From Alkalispirochaeta americana (GTDB lineage: Bacteria; Spirochaetota; Spirochaetia; DSM-27196; Alkalispirochaetaceae): 64,000 nt of DNA. The translations under genes were made by a program, and so were the position numbers. The stretch lies in contig NZ_FTMS01000006.1 in the NCBI RefSeq assembly GCF_900156105.1, positions 1 to 64,000 of the forward strand. Direction: 5' to 3'. Positions within the stretch are counted from its first letter, which is position 1, and every line of letters begins with the position of its first letter. The notes beneath the pieces were generated by a model. It worked only from the letters and a program-made list of their open reading frames with translations. It did not search any database and was not told where the DNA came from. Below are positions 50,851 to 59,432 of this stretch, one piece after another.

Positions 50851-51432
50851 ATGTACACTCACTTTGATCAACGCTTTGGGTACACCACCTCGACAATCCA
50901 CCCGGGAGAGTATTACTCCACCGGCGAAGACATCATAATCGCTACGATTCTCGGCAGTTGCATCGCCGTGGCATTCTACGACCCTGTAAAAATGCAGGGC
51001 GGGATGAACCACTTCATGCTTCCCGGCGAACTCCACAGCTCTGACTACTACCGGGAGTCATCGGGCCGCTACGGTATGTTCGCCATGGAGCTCATCATCA
51101 ACGATCTCATCAAAAAGGGATCACGGCGGGAAAACCTGGTGGCCAAGGTCTTCGGTGGGGGCCATGTCCTTCACAATACCAGTAGCGGGCGAATCCCTGA
51201 AAGCAACATAAAGTTTGCCCTGGATTTTCTTGAAACCGAGAAGATTCCCGTTGTCAGCAAAGATGTGGGCGGCTACGAAGCGAGAAAAGTCCTGTTTTTT
51301 GCCCGGACATCGCGGGTACTGCTGAAACGCTACAAGGGACACATGATCAAGCCTGTGGAACGGGAAGAGACAGCCTACCTGGAACGGATCAAGAAGAAAA
51401 AAGACGATCAGTCCAAGGCTACCTTCTTCTGA
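50851..51432 (+). CDS. cheD: Chemoreceptor glutamine deamidase CheD
   Basis: A 193-residue CheD. The catalytic motif IATILGSCIAVAFYD (Cys) and GGMNHFMLPG (His) are present, then VAKVFGGGHVL and KDVGGYEARKVLFFARTSRVLLKR. It deamidates glutamines on chemoreceptors and tunes CheA signalling. It follows the MCP-like gene. The hairpin CAGGCCCGC/GCGGGCCTG (51438-51464) lies just after the stop. Confidence 0.96.
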   Translation: MYTHFDQRFGYTTSTIHPGEYYSTGEDIIIATILGSCIAVAFYDPVKMQGGMNHFMLPGELHSSDYYRESSGRYGMFAMELIINDLIKKGSRRENLVAKVFGGGHVLHNTSSGRIPESNIKFALDFLETEKIPVVSKDVGGYEARKVLFFARTSRVLLKRYKGHMIKPVEREETAYLERIKKKKDDQSKATFF

Positions 51433-51437
51433 ACCTC

Positions 51438-51464
51438 CAGGCCCGCGCTTACCGAGCGGGCCTG
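51438..51464. terminator. Convergent hairpin after cheD
   Basis: CAGGCCCGC (51438-51446), 9 nt loop, GCGGGCCTG (51456-51464). The loop contains the stop codon of the convergent gene. No T-run. Confidence 0.6.
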
Positions 51465-52399
51465 AAAGAAAAGGCCTTTAAAAGCCGCAGGGCCTCACCG
51501 AGGGAACGCAGCGCTTCATCGGGATGAGGAATCTCCGCCACCCCCTGGGCCTCGGCGTGGGCGTAGAGGGGCCCAAAAGCAAGAACAGCCTTCCAGAGAG
51601 TGTTCAGAGCATCACCCGTCAAAGGCCCGGAGTACACCCTCAGGACAGATTCCTCCAGAAGCTGCTCCAGATTCTCCCGGGCCCGGGTAAAGCGATCCTC
51701 TCCTGCGGTACCAACCCCGTCTTCCCTCAAATCAAGGGATCGCTCCTGACCACTTCCCAGAACCGCCAGGAGTTCCGCTCCCCGCTGGAGCTCAAACCGC
51801 CCTCGCAGTACCTTGATGCGGAGACTGTCGCCCCCGGAAGCATTGCGCTCCACCTCCACCTCACCCCGACCCGAGAGGAGAGTCTCTCCCAGGGAGAGCA
51901 GGAGCTCCTGTCCCTGATCGTCGATCCACCGGACCCTTCCATGAAGCAACTCGAAGCGGGTTTCCGAAACCACGATCACCATCGACGCTGGAGATGCCTC
52001 GAGAAGCCCCTGATAGCCCGGCAGACGACGGATTTCCAGGGTCCGTCCCACGGGGGCCACCAGATCGTAGGGCTGAAGCGAAAAGGCTCGTCCCTGCCGG
52101 GGCAGTTCCAGAACTCCCGGCCGCACGAGCGTCCCCGCCTGGCCGTAGCGAACCACCCGCACCGTCTCGCCCCGAAGGCTCCCCCCCTGGAGCTCCCGAA
52201 CAAAGAGGTCCAGCGTCTCCTGACGGGCAGGAACTCGCGGCGCCCGAAAGGGTGGAGGGGCTTCCTCCGCCCCCAGTCCGACAGGAACGCCTCCAGCTCC
52301 TGCAAAGAGGCACCACACCAGGAGAATCCCCGCGAAGGGCCTTCGTACGAAGGAACCGGGCCGGAACAACCTTCGTAATGTCACCTTTCCTTCTGCCAT
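51449..52399 (-). CDS. FecR-domain exported protein
   Basis: A 316-residue protein with an N-terminal signal/anchor (FAGILLVWCLFAGAGGVPVGLGA) and a FecR-like beta domain (FSLQPYDLVAPVGRTLEIR, FELLHGRVRWIDDQGQELLLSL, SLRIKVLRGRFELQRGAEL). FecR-like modules sense or scaffold at the cell envelope; in spirochaetes they often occur without a sigma factor partner, as here. GGAGG lies 5 nt before ATG 52399. It is the last gene of a three-gene minus-strand run. Confidence 0.75.
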   Translation of the reverse strand: MAEGKVTLRRLFRPGSFVRRPFAGILLVWCLFAGAGGVPVGLGAEEAPPPFRAPRVPARQETLDLFVRELQGGSLRGETVRVVRYGQAGTLVRPGVLELPRQGRAFSLQPYDLVAPVGRTLEIRRLPGYQGLLEASPASMVIVVSETRFELLHGRVRWIDDQGQELLLSLGETLLSGRGEVEVERNASGGDSLRIKVLRGRFELQRGAELLAVLGSGQERSLDLREDGVGTAGEDRFTRARENLEQLLEESVLRVYSGPLTGDALNTLWKAVLAFGPLYAHAEAQGVAEIPHPDEALRSLGEALRLLKAFSFRPAR

Positions 52400-52419
52400 G
52401 AACGCCTCCATTGCAAGGT

Positions 52420-53568
52420 CTACCACGTTATCCCGCACCCCCGCTCGAACCCCTCGAGAGGCCGCATGATCGGCTTCAGGGAGGCGGACCGATCCGGAGC
52501 GCTCCGCTCCCGGAGAAAATCGCGCCAGACAGAGGAGCTCTCCATACAGAGATACACCGGTGCTGCAGGAAGGGCCTGGCGAAGCTGATCCCGCATGAAC
52601 CGGTAGATTCCGGCACGCAACGGCTGGAGATAGCGCATCTTTCCGTCGCGGCATTGGACGAACTCCTCCAGAGCGTAGGGCCGTTCTTCTATCGCGCTGC
52701 GCAAGGACAAGGGATACCGGAGCGTTCCCAGACTCACCCACTCCACAGGAGCCGCTGAAAACTCTCCGAGAAGCTTCACCACCTCACCGTAAGCTTCGCG
52801 CCACCCGGAATGATATATTATCGGATCAAAATGGAACGCTAGGCGATATCCCTTCTCCAGGGCGCACCGGGCGGCGGCGAGCCGTTCGTTCAGGGTCGCT
52901 GCCCACCCCTCTTCCCGAGTCACCACGCCGGGCGGGTTCAGGGAAAACCCCACCACCAGGGACGATCCCCGAGGAACCTCGGGCAGATGCTCCACGTAAT
53001 CGGTCTTGGTCTTCAGCTCGAACCGGAGATTGGGAATATCTGCAAAGGCCTCTACAAACTGGCGGGATATGTCAAAGAGGGGATCATAGAGGAGACTGTC
53101 ACCCACCTCACCGGTCCCCACACGCACCGTCGCGCCTGGCCGCTCCCGGGCAAGGCGGCGAATCCGCTCAAGCTGGGTCTGGTGGGGCAGAAGGACCTCG
53201 AGAGTTCTGTTGCGAAGATAGCTCTGCATGATGCAATAGGTGCATCCCAGGGTACAGCCGACATAGGTGTTCAGGGTGAGATAATTGCAGCACCGGTGCC
53301 CCTGGGTGCCCGGACAGGGGCCAAAATCTGCGGGGCCTCCGGGACGCACCACCACGGTCTCGGCGCAAGCCACTTCGGGAGGCAGGGAATCCCGGGAACT
53401 CCCGGCCACTTCATCCCAGGAGCGTGAGGCGACAGGCAAATTCTGCCGGGCAATGCGCTGCTCCACCCTCTGCCGCAGGGCAGATCCCTCAACATCGGGG
53501 AGATCAGGGTGCCAGAGAATCGTCGAGAGGGTCTTGGAATAGTAGTTCCAGCAATTCATCCAGTTCAT
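52420..53568 (-). CDS. splB: Spore photoproduct lyase family radical SAM protein
   Basis: A 382-residue radical SAM enzyme. The cluster motif is C105-TLG-C109-TY-C112, preceded by NYLTLNTYVGC, with VGTGEVGDSLLYDPLF, FELKTKTDYVEHL and VGFSLNPPGVV as in SplB. SplB repairs the UV thymine dimer of dormant spores. Spirochaetes do not sporulate, so another DNA-repair or unknown role is likely. It overlaps the ParB-like gene by 65 nt. The start (ATG 53568 or 53559) has no clear Shine-Dalgarno. Confidence 0.88.
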   Translation of the reverse strand: MNWMNCWNYYSKTLSTILWHPDLPDVEGSALRQRVEQRIARQNLPVASRSWDEVAGSSRDSLPPEVACAETVVVRPGGPADFGPCPGTQGHRCCNYLTLNTYVGCTLGCTYCIMQSYLRNRTLEVLLPHQTQLERIRRLARERPGATVRVGTGEVGDSLLYDPLFDISRQFVEAFADIPNLRFELKTKTDYVEHLPEVPRGSSLVVGFSLNPPGVVTREEGWAATLNERLAAARCALEKGYRLAFHFDPIIYHSGWREAYGEVVKLLGEFSAAPVEWVSLGTLRYPLSLRSAIEERPYALEEFVQCRDGKMRYLQPLRAGIYRFMRDQLRQALPAAPVYLCMESSSVWRDFLRERSAPDRSASLKPIMRPLEGFERGCGITW

Positions 53569-54589
53569 GCTCCATCTTCTGCACCGCTCCCAGGCGGCGC
53601 CGCAATTCGTCTACCGACCCCACTTCGAAAGATATCCGGTAGCGCGATCCCTCAAAACGGGGAGGTGGCTCCAGCCGGACACCGCTTCCCCGCAAGAGGC
53701 CCTGCTGAACCGCCTGGACAGCCCCCTCGAGGCGGCGCAACCGGGGATAGCGGCAGTTCAGAAGCTCCCGAAAGGCCTCCTCGGCCCGGCCCCCACTGCC
53801 AGCGTTTTCCCGGGAGAACGCTCGGAGAATCTCCTCGAGGGAGGCCTTCTTCCCTCCCCGGCAGAGGTCGTCCGCCGCTGTGAGGAACTGGCGACGACGG
53901 CTGAACGAGAGAGGCTCTGCCAGTTCCAGCACGGACCGCAGGAGCTCCCCGGGAAGTCCCGAGACCCGTTCAGCCGTCCGCATATCCAGAAGGTCCCTCT
54001 CCAGAGCTTCCTGCAGACGTTCCGGCAAAGCCCGATACCGCACTATCAAGGGCCCCACGGGCCGGGAGGGGCTCACCAGATCATCGGGATCGTCGGCGCC
54101 GATCTCGCGGGCTGCCTGGTAAATCCGGTCCATCTCGCGCCAGCTGTAGCGGCCGGCCCGGGCTTCCTGGGCCAGGGCCGTGCGCAACAGCGAGGAGTCA
54201 CCCTTCTCCATATCCACCAGCACCGCCGGGAGGAGATCGTCCCCGGAGAGTCTCTCCAGAAGACAGTGCCCCCAGACCAGACAAAGCGGAGTCTCCACAT
54301 CGGGTATCTCCCGGTCTGCCTGATCCGGCTCTTCCCTGCGGGAGTTCCCGTTGCGAAAGAAACCCGCCAGATCTTCCCGAGGCCGCCCTGCTTCGAGGGA
54401 GTCGGGCAAGAGAGCGATCACCAGGGGACGTATCCCTGCCACCGCTCCGGCTGAGTCCTTCCCCGCCGATGCATCACCGGGAGAAAGTTCGCCTGGAGGA
54501 CGATCAAAGAGATCAAATCGGGGATCCGTCCCGGCGATCTTCCGTGCAACATCAGCCGAGACCAGGGTAATTCCAATTGATTGCACCAT
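53504..54589 (-). CDS. Degenerate ParB-like protein
   Basis: A 361-residue protein. CLVWGHCLLERLSGDDLLPAVLVDM resembles the ParB N-terminal nucleotide domain, but the CTP-binding GxxRRxxA motif is altered; AQEARAGRYSWREMDRIYQA takes the place of the ENxxR helix. LPERLQEALERDLLDMRT is like the ParB central helix-turn-helix. The C-terminus ends in a helical Leu-rich segment that runs into splB. Function unknown; DNA binding is plausible. TATGCT (54606-54601) is 11 nt before ATG 54589. Confidence 0.6.
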   Translation of the reverse strand: MVQSIGITLVSADVARKIAGTDPRFDLFDRPPGELSPGDASAGKDSAGAVAGIRPLVIALLPDSLEAGRPREDLAGFFRNGNSRREEPDQADREIPDVETPLCLVWGHCLLERLSGDDLLPAVLVDMEKGDSSLLRTALAQEARAGRYSWREMDRIYQAAREIGADDPDDLVSPSRPVGPLIVRYRALPERLQEALERDLLDMRTAERVSGLPGELLRSVLELAEPLSFSRRRQFLTAADDLCRGGKKASLEEILRAFSRENAGSGGRAEEAFRELLNCRYPRLRRLEGAVQAVQQGLLRGSGVRLEPPPRFEGSRYRISFEVGSVDELRRRLGAVQKMEHELDELLELLFQDPLDDSLAP

Positions 54590-54600
54590 AGGTATCGCGA

Positions 54601-54651
54601 AGCATAGCAGGGACCCTCCTCGTTGACAACGACAGGAACAGTCCGTACCAT
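54601..54651. promoter_or_regulatory. Divergent promoters sharing one -35 block
   Basis: TTGACAA (54623-54629) reads TTGACA for hom on plus (17 bp, TACCAT 54646-54651) and TTGTCA for the ParB-like gene on minus (17 bp, TATGCT 54606-54601). The hom -10 box ends 7 nt before ATG 54659. Confidence 0.75.
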
Positions 54652-54658
54652 GCGCCCC

Positions 54659-55984
54659 ATGAGTGCCAGAAAGCGTATCCGGGCTGCCCTTGTGGGATGT
54701 GGAACTGTGGGAGGGGCAACGGCCCGCATCCTTCTTCAGGATAAGGAGCTGCTCCTGCGCCGCAGCGGCGTGGAGGTTGAGCTTGTTGCCCTGGTGGACA
54801 AATCGTTTGATCATGCCCGCAGCCTGGGGATCCCGGAAGATATCTTTCGCTCCGACCTGGACGAGGTCCTGGCCGATCCCACCCTGGATGTGATTATCGA
54901 ACTGGCAGGAGGAGTGGAGTTTCCCCGAACCCTGATATCCCGCGCCCTGGATGCAGGAAAACATGTGGTCACGGCAAACAAGGCACTCCTGGCGCTCCAT
55001 GGCCGGGAACTCTTTGCCAAAGCCCGGGAAAAGGGCCTTACCATCGGCTTTGAGGCCAGCTGCGCCGGGGGCATCCCCGTTATCCGGGCCATAACGGACG
55101 GGCTCCTGGCCAACGAGATCGACGCAATCTACGGAATTCTCAACGGAACAAGCAATTATATTCTCAGCGAAATGATCCACAAAGGCAGTTCCTACGCCGA
55201 TTCCCTGGACCAGGCCCAGCAGATCGGCCTGGCCGAGGCAGATCCCAGCCTGGACGTCCAGGGCGGAGACACGGCTCACAAGATCGCCATCATGAGTTCC
55301 CTGGCCTTTGGAATCTCCCCGGAGTTCACCGATATACCCGTGTCGGGGATCGACAATCTCGATGAACAGGACGTGCTCGCCGGCAGGGATCTGGGGTACG
55401 TGGTGAAGCTTCTCGCCGTGGCGCACCGCACCCCCCTGGGCGTTGCCATGTGGGTGGGCCCTGCGTTCATTTCCCGGGAGCACCCCCTGGCCTGGGTGGA
55501 AGGCCCCTTTAACGCCGTGAGCATCTACGGCCACGCCGTGGGCCATACCCTCTTCTACGGCCGGGGAGCCGGAGGAGACCCCACGGCCAGCGCGGTAATC
55601 TCCGATATTCTGGGCCTTGCCCTGGGTATCACCCCTGCCCTCTTTGGCCACACCGGCTTTTGGCCCGACCGAAACGGCGAGACCCGCCAACTTCCCGCAG
55701 GAAGCGAAGAACTCAGGTTCTACCTGCGCATCATGGCCGTGGACAAACCGGGAGTGCTGGCGGCAATCAGCACCATCCTGGCCAGGGAGCAGATCAGCAT
55801 TGCCAGCCTGCACCAGAACGAACAGGCCCGGGGGCAGGAGCTCATTCCGGTAGTAATCACAACCCACACCTGCACCCGGCAGGCCATGAACCGGGCCGTC
55901 CAGGAGATCAACGCCCTGGATATAACAGGTGCAGGGGCCGTTCTTCTGCCTATTGTTGACGAACATCCCGAGAAAATCAGTTGA
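54659..55984 (+). CDS. hom: Homoserine dehydrogenase
   Basis: A 441-residue enzyme: N-terminal Rossmann domain RAALVGCGTVGGATARILL, catalytic region GILNGTSNYILSEM and EADPSLDVQGGDTAHKIAIM, and a C-terminal ACT domain (FYLRIMAVDKPGVLAAISTIL). It reduces aspartate semialdehyde to homoserine for threonine and methionine. ATG 54659 lies 7 nt after a -10 box without Shine-Dalgarno, so it is probably leaderless. The ACT domain implies feedback by an amino acid. The stop codon lies within the -35 box of glgP. Confidence 0.95.
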   Translation: MSARKRIRAALVGCGTVGGATARILLQDKELLLRRSGVEVELVALVDKSFDHARSLGIPEDIFRSDLDEVLADPTLDVIIELAGGVEFPRTLISRALDAGKHVVTANKALLALHGRELFAKAREKGLTIGFEASCAGGIPVIRAITDGLLANEIDAIYGILNGTSNYILSEMIHKGSSYADSLDQAQQIGLAEADPSLDVQGGDTAHKIAIMSSLAFGISPEFTDIPVSGIDNLDEQDVLAGRDLGYVVKLLAVAHRTPLGVAMWVGPAFISREHPLAWVEGPFNAVSIYGHAVGHTLFYGRGAGGDPTASAVISDILGLALGITPALFGHTGFWPDRNGETRQLPAGSEELRFYLRIMAVDKPGVLAAISTILAREQISIASLHQNEQARGQELIPVVITTHTCTRQAMNRAVQEINALDITGAGAVLLPIVDEHPEKIS

Positions 55985-56009
55985 CATAACGGGGCCACAT
56001 CCATACCGT
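55981..56009 (+). promoter_or_regulatory. glgP promoter, leaderless type
   Basis: TTGACA (55981-55986), 17 bp, TACCGT (56004-56009), then 8 nt to ATG 56018. TTGACA includes the hom stop codon TGA. Confidence 0.75.
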
Positions 56010-56017
56010 TTGTTGGT

Positions 56018-58561
56018 ATGAAATACCAAGAATTTACCGTGAGCCCCCAGATCCCCAAGGATCTCAAACCCCTGGAAGAGATCGCCCACGATCTGTGGCT
56101 CAGCTGGAACCACGACGCGCTCAACCTTTTCATCAGGCTTGATTTCGACGCTTGGGTAAAAAGCGGCCAGAATCCTGTGCGGATGCTGGGGCTGGTAAGC
56201 CAGGAGCGTTACGAAGCTCTCTCCCGGGACGATTCCTACCTGGCAGCCCTGCGGACCGTGGTGGATCGCTTTCGCCGGTATAAATCCGGAAAGGATACCT
56301 GGTATCGGGGCTCCCGCAAAAACACCATCGCCTATTTTTCCATGGAGTATGGTCTTGATGTGAGCCTCCCCATCTATTCGGGAGGACTGGGAATCCTCTC
56401 GGGGGATCACATGAAGAGCGCCAGCGATCTGGGGCTTCCCCTGGTCGGGGTGGGCCTTCTCTATCAGCAAGGCTACTTTCAGCAGTACCTCAACGCCGAC
56501 GGGTTCCAGCAGGAAAGCTACCCCGAGAACGACTGGTACAATATGCCTGTCCGGAAAGTGACCCACAAGGACGGCACCGATGTAACGATCACCGTTCAGT
56601 TTCCCGCATCCCTTGTCACGGCCTGCGTCTGGGAAGCCCGGATCGGCAGGACCAGCCTCTACCTCCTCGATGCCAACGTGGAGCAGAACACTCCCGAGGA
56701 TCGGCGGATCACGGCATCGCTCTACGGAGGGGACCGGGAGATGCGGATCAAACAAGAAATACTCCTGGGAATCGGCGGAATCCGGGCGCTTCGAGCCCTG
56801 GGAATCAACCCTGCCGTAACCCATATGAACGAGGGCCACTCGGCTTTCCTTGGTCTTGAACGAATCCGTGAGTACGTACACCACCAGGGAATGACCCGTC
56901 ACGAGGCGATGCAAGCGCTCTGGCCCACCAATATCTTTACCACCCATACTCCCGTGCCTGCCGGAAACGAGCGCTTCGGCATCGATATGATGCACAAGTA
57001 CTTTCACGCCATCACCGACGGCACGGGCTTCTCCTGGGAGGAGTTTATCGCCCTGGGCAGGGAAAACCCCGCCGATACCCAGGAGCCCTTCTGCATGACC
57101 GTCCTGGCGATCCGCCTGAGCGCCTATAACAACGGGGTAAGCAAGCTCCACGGCGAGGTTTCACGCCAGATGTGGCAGCAGATCTGGGAGACTCTCCCCC
57201 GGGAAGAGATTCCCATCGGCCACGTTACCAACGGCATTCATACCCGGAGCTTTCTCAGCCCCGAGATGAAAGAGCTCCTGGACCGCTACTTCGGCCCTCG
57301 TTTCGACGATGACCCCACGCACCTGGAAATATGGAAGCGAATGGATCGAATCTCCGACGAGGAGCTCTGGCGGACCCACGAGATCAGGAAGAACAAGCTG
57401 GTCTCGTTTGCGCGAAAGCGTCTGCGGCAGCAGCTTCTGCGGCGGGGGGCCAGCCAGGTTCAGCAGGCCTTTGCCGAAGAGGTGCTCTCTCCCTATACCC
57501 TTACCATCAGCTTTGCCCGCCGCTTTGCAACCTACAAGCGGGCAACCCTGCTCTTTCGCGATCCCGAGCGGTTGCGAAAACTCCTGACCAACCCGGACCG
57601 CCCGGTGCAGCTGATCTTTGCAGGGAAAGCCCATCCCCATGATATCCCGGGGAAAAACCTGATCAAGGATATCGTCCACTATGCCAGCGATCCCGAGATC
57701 CGCAGCAAGATCGTCTTTCTGGAGAACTTTGATCTGGAGATCGCCAAACATCTGGTTACAGGCAGTGATATCTGGCTCAATACCCCCCGGCGGCCTCTGG
57801 AGGCAAGCGGAACCAGCGGCATGAAGGCGGCCATCAACGGAGTGCAGAACTTCTCGGTCCTCGACGGCTGGTGGGACGAAGGGTACAACACCGAACTGGG
57901 CTACGCCATCGGGGCGGGTGAGGAATACGCCGACGAGGAGCTCCAGGACGAGATCGAAAGCAAGCTTCTCTACGACCTGCTGGAGCGGGAAATTATTCCT
58001 ACCTACTACGAGCGGAGTCTGGACGGCCTTCCCCGGGAGTGGATTCGGCGCATGAAGGAATCCATGCGGCAGCTGGGAGGCCAATTTTCCACAAGCCGGA
58101 TGCTCCTGGAATATGCGGAAAAATTCTATCTCCCCGCGCTCAAAAACTACGACAAGATGAAACGCGATGATTTCAACCAGCCCCGGGAGGTTGCGGCCTA
58201 TCTGCAGACCCTCCAGTCTCAATGGGAGGGAATTTCTGTCAGCGCGCTCCACGATGAAAACAGCCGGAGCCTGAAGGTTGGTGATTCGTTCTCCGTATCA
58301 TGCTCGGTTCACCTGGGAGAAATTGCCCCCGACCAGGTGGATGTCCAGCTTTACACGGGTCGGGTCAACTCCCAGGGAGAGCTGGAATCGCCCGAGGCGG
58401 TCTCCATGAAACAAAAGGATTCCGATGGGCCGCTCCACACCTATCACGGGAAGGTCCGCTGCAAGCTGGCAGGACGCCAGGGCTACGCGATCAGGGTGAT
58501 GCCCAACCACCCCGATCTGGTACACCCCTATGTCCCGGGACTCATCGCCTGGAACAGCTGA
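56018..58561 (+). CDS. glgP: Alpha-glucan (glycogen) phosphorylase, DUF3417 type
   Basis: An 847-residue enzyme. The N-terminal DUF3417 segment (EEIAHDLWLSWNHDALNLF) is followed by the phosphorylase core (FSMEYGLDVSLPIYSGGLGI, THMNEGHSAFLGLERI, FTTHTPVPAGNERF) and the PLP-lysine region PLEASGTSGMKAAINGV. It releases glucose-1-phosphate from glycogen or maltodextrin. This shorter thermophile-type phosphorylase class lacks the allosteric sites of GlgP of E. coli. A large hairpin follows the gene. Confidence 0.96.
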   Translation: MKYQEFTVSPQIPKDLKPLEEIAHDLWLSWNHDALNLFIRLDFDAWVKSGQNPVRMLGLVSQERYEALSRDDSYLAALRTVVDRFRRYKSGKDTWYRGSRKNTIAYFSMEYGLDVSLPIYSGGLGILSGDHMKSASDLGLPLVGVGLLYQQGYFQQYLNADGFQQESYPENDWYNMPVRKVTHKDGTDVTITVQFPASLVTACVWEARIGRTSLYLLDANVEQNTPEDRRITASLYGGDREMRIKQEILLGIGGIRALRALGINPAVTHMNEGHSAFLGLERIREYVHHQGMTRHEAMQALWPTNIFTTHTPVPAGNERFGIDMMHKYFHAITDGTGFSWEEFIALGRENPADTQEPFCMTVLAIRLSAYNNGVSKLHGEVSRQMWQQIWETLPREEIPIGHVTNGIHTRSFLSPEMKELLDRYFGPRFDDDPTHLEIWKRMDRISDEELWRTHEIRKNKLVSFARKRLRQQLLRRGASQVQQAFAEEVLSPYTLTISFARRFATYKRATLLFRDPERLRKLLTNPDRPVQLIFAGKAHPHDIPGKNLIKDIVHYASDPEIRSKIVFLENFDLEIAKHLVTGSDIWLNTPRRPLEASGTSGMKAAINGVQNFSVLDGWWDEGYNTELGYAIGAGEEYADEELQDEIESKLLYDLLEREIIPTYYERSLDGLPREWIRRMKESMRQLGGQFSTSRMLLEYAEKFYLPALKNYDKMKRDDFNQPREVAAYLQTLQSQWEGISVSALHDENSRSLKVGDSFSVSCSVHLGEIAPDQVDVQLYTGRVNSQGELESPEAVSMKQKDSDGPLHTYHGKVRCKLAGRQGYAIRVMPNHPDLVHPYVPGLIAWNS

Positions 58562-58574
58562 TTCCTGCCCCCCC

Positions 58575-58611
58575 ATCGAGCCTGGAACGCACCGGGCGTT
58601 CCGGGCTCGAT
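58575..58611. terminator. Long hairpin between glgP and DUF554 gene
   Basis: ATCGAGCC-T-GGAACGC pairs with GCGTTCC-G-GGCTCGAT around a 5 nt loop. No T-run; it lies between converging genes. Confidence 0.7.
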
Positions 58612-58668
58612 GTGTACCAGGCATGAGGCGATCCGGAGGTAAAACACCGGCCCCGCAGGCCAGGAAAT

Positions 58669-59376
58669 CTAGAGAATAAACCTGCCGATCCAGGGGTCGG
58701 CAGCCACCAGAAGCAACACAATAACGAGGGCCGGCAGGAAGTCGGCTGTCTTGATTTTTCTCAACTCCAGAAGATTCAACCCGATCATCACCACGATGGC
58801 ACCGCCCACGCCACTGATCTCACTGAGCATCAGGGGGGTCACCAGAGGAGCAAGGAATCCCGCCGCCAGGGTCAACCCTCCCTGATAGAGCAGAATCGGA
58901 ATGGCCGAGAAACCCACCCCCAGTCCGTAGGCTGCGGTAAGGAGTACCGCCATGGCTCCGTCCATAACAGATTTTGTCAGAAGCAGGGCGTACCGTTGCT
59001 CCACCCCTGCCTGAAAGGCCCCGATGATCGCCAGCGCTCCCACGCAGAACAAAACCGTGGCGACCAGGAACCCCTCGGCAAAGGAATGGTCGGACCCGGT
59101 GTGGCGGGGGAGTCTCCGCTTGATCATCTCTCCACAGCGGTATATCCGGTCTTCGATCTCCAGAGCCGTTCCCGCCAGCCCCCCTGCAACCAGGGAGATC
59201 ACCAGAAAGAGAATGCGCTGCGTCTCCAGGGCCATCTGAATCCCCAGAAGAATCGTCACCACACCGATACCGGTAAAGACAACACTCCGGAAATGCCCTC
59301 CCAGGCCCTTCCCCGCCAGAAGACCCAGGATCGTCCCCAGAATAACGGCGACAACGTTCACAACTGTAGCTATCAT
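58669..59376 (-). CDS. DUF554 membrane protein
   Basis: A 235-residue polytopic protein with about six to seven transmembrane segments, opening ATVVNVVAVILGTILGLLAG and containing GFLVATVLFCVGALAIIGAF and MDGAMAVLLTAAYGLGVGFS, the DUF554 (YdfK-like) pattern. Its function is unknown; a transport role is likely. It starts behind TTGCAC (59413-59408), 17 bp, TAGAAT (59390-59385), 8 nt before ATG, so leaderless. Confidence 0.9.
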   Translation of the reverse strand: MIATVVNVVAVILGTILGLLAGKGLGGHFRSVVFTGIGVVTILLGIQMALETQRILFLVISLVAGGLAGTALEIEDRIYRCGEMIKRRLPRHTGSDHSFAEGFLVATVLFCVGALAIIGAFQAGVEQRYALLLTKSVMDGAMAVLLTAAYGLGVGFSAIPILLYQGGLTLAAGFLAPLVTPLMLSEISGVGGAIVVMIGLNLLELRKIKTADFLPALVIVLLLVAADPWIGRFIL

Positions 59377-59384
59377 GGAGAGTG

Positions 59385-59425
59385 ATTCTATCGAGCTTGC
59401 AGGAGCTGTGCAAACGTGCTAGCTT
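59385..59425. promoter_or_regulatory. Interleaved divergent leaderless promoters
   Basis: Minus: TTGCAC (59413-59408), 17 bp, TAGAAT (59390-59385). Plus: TTGCAG (59397-59402), 17 bp, TAGCTT (59420-59425). The two promoters overlap fully, so RNA polymerase cannot use both at once. Confidence 0.65.
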
Positions 59426-59432
59426 TTTCCCG

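Noticed and set aside
53504-57151. An open frame of over 1200 codons on the minus strand opposite hom and glgP
   Set aside because: Only the part up to 54589 has protein-like composition and a start with promoter; the rest is the high-GC shadow of two well-identified genes on the other strand.
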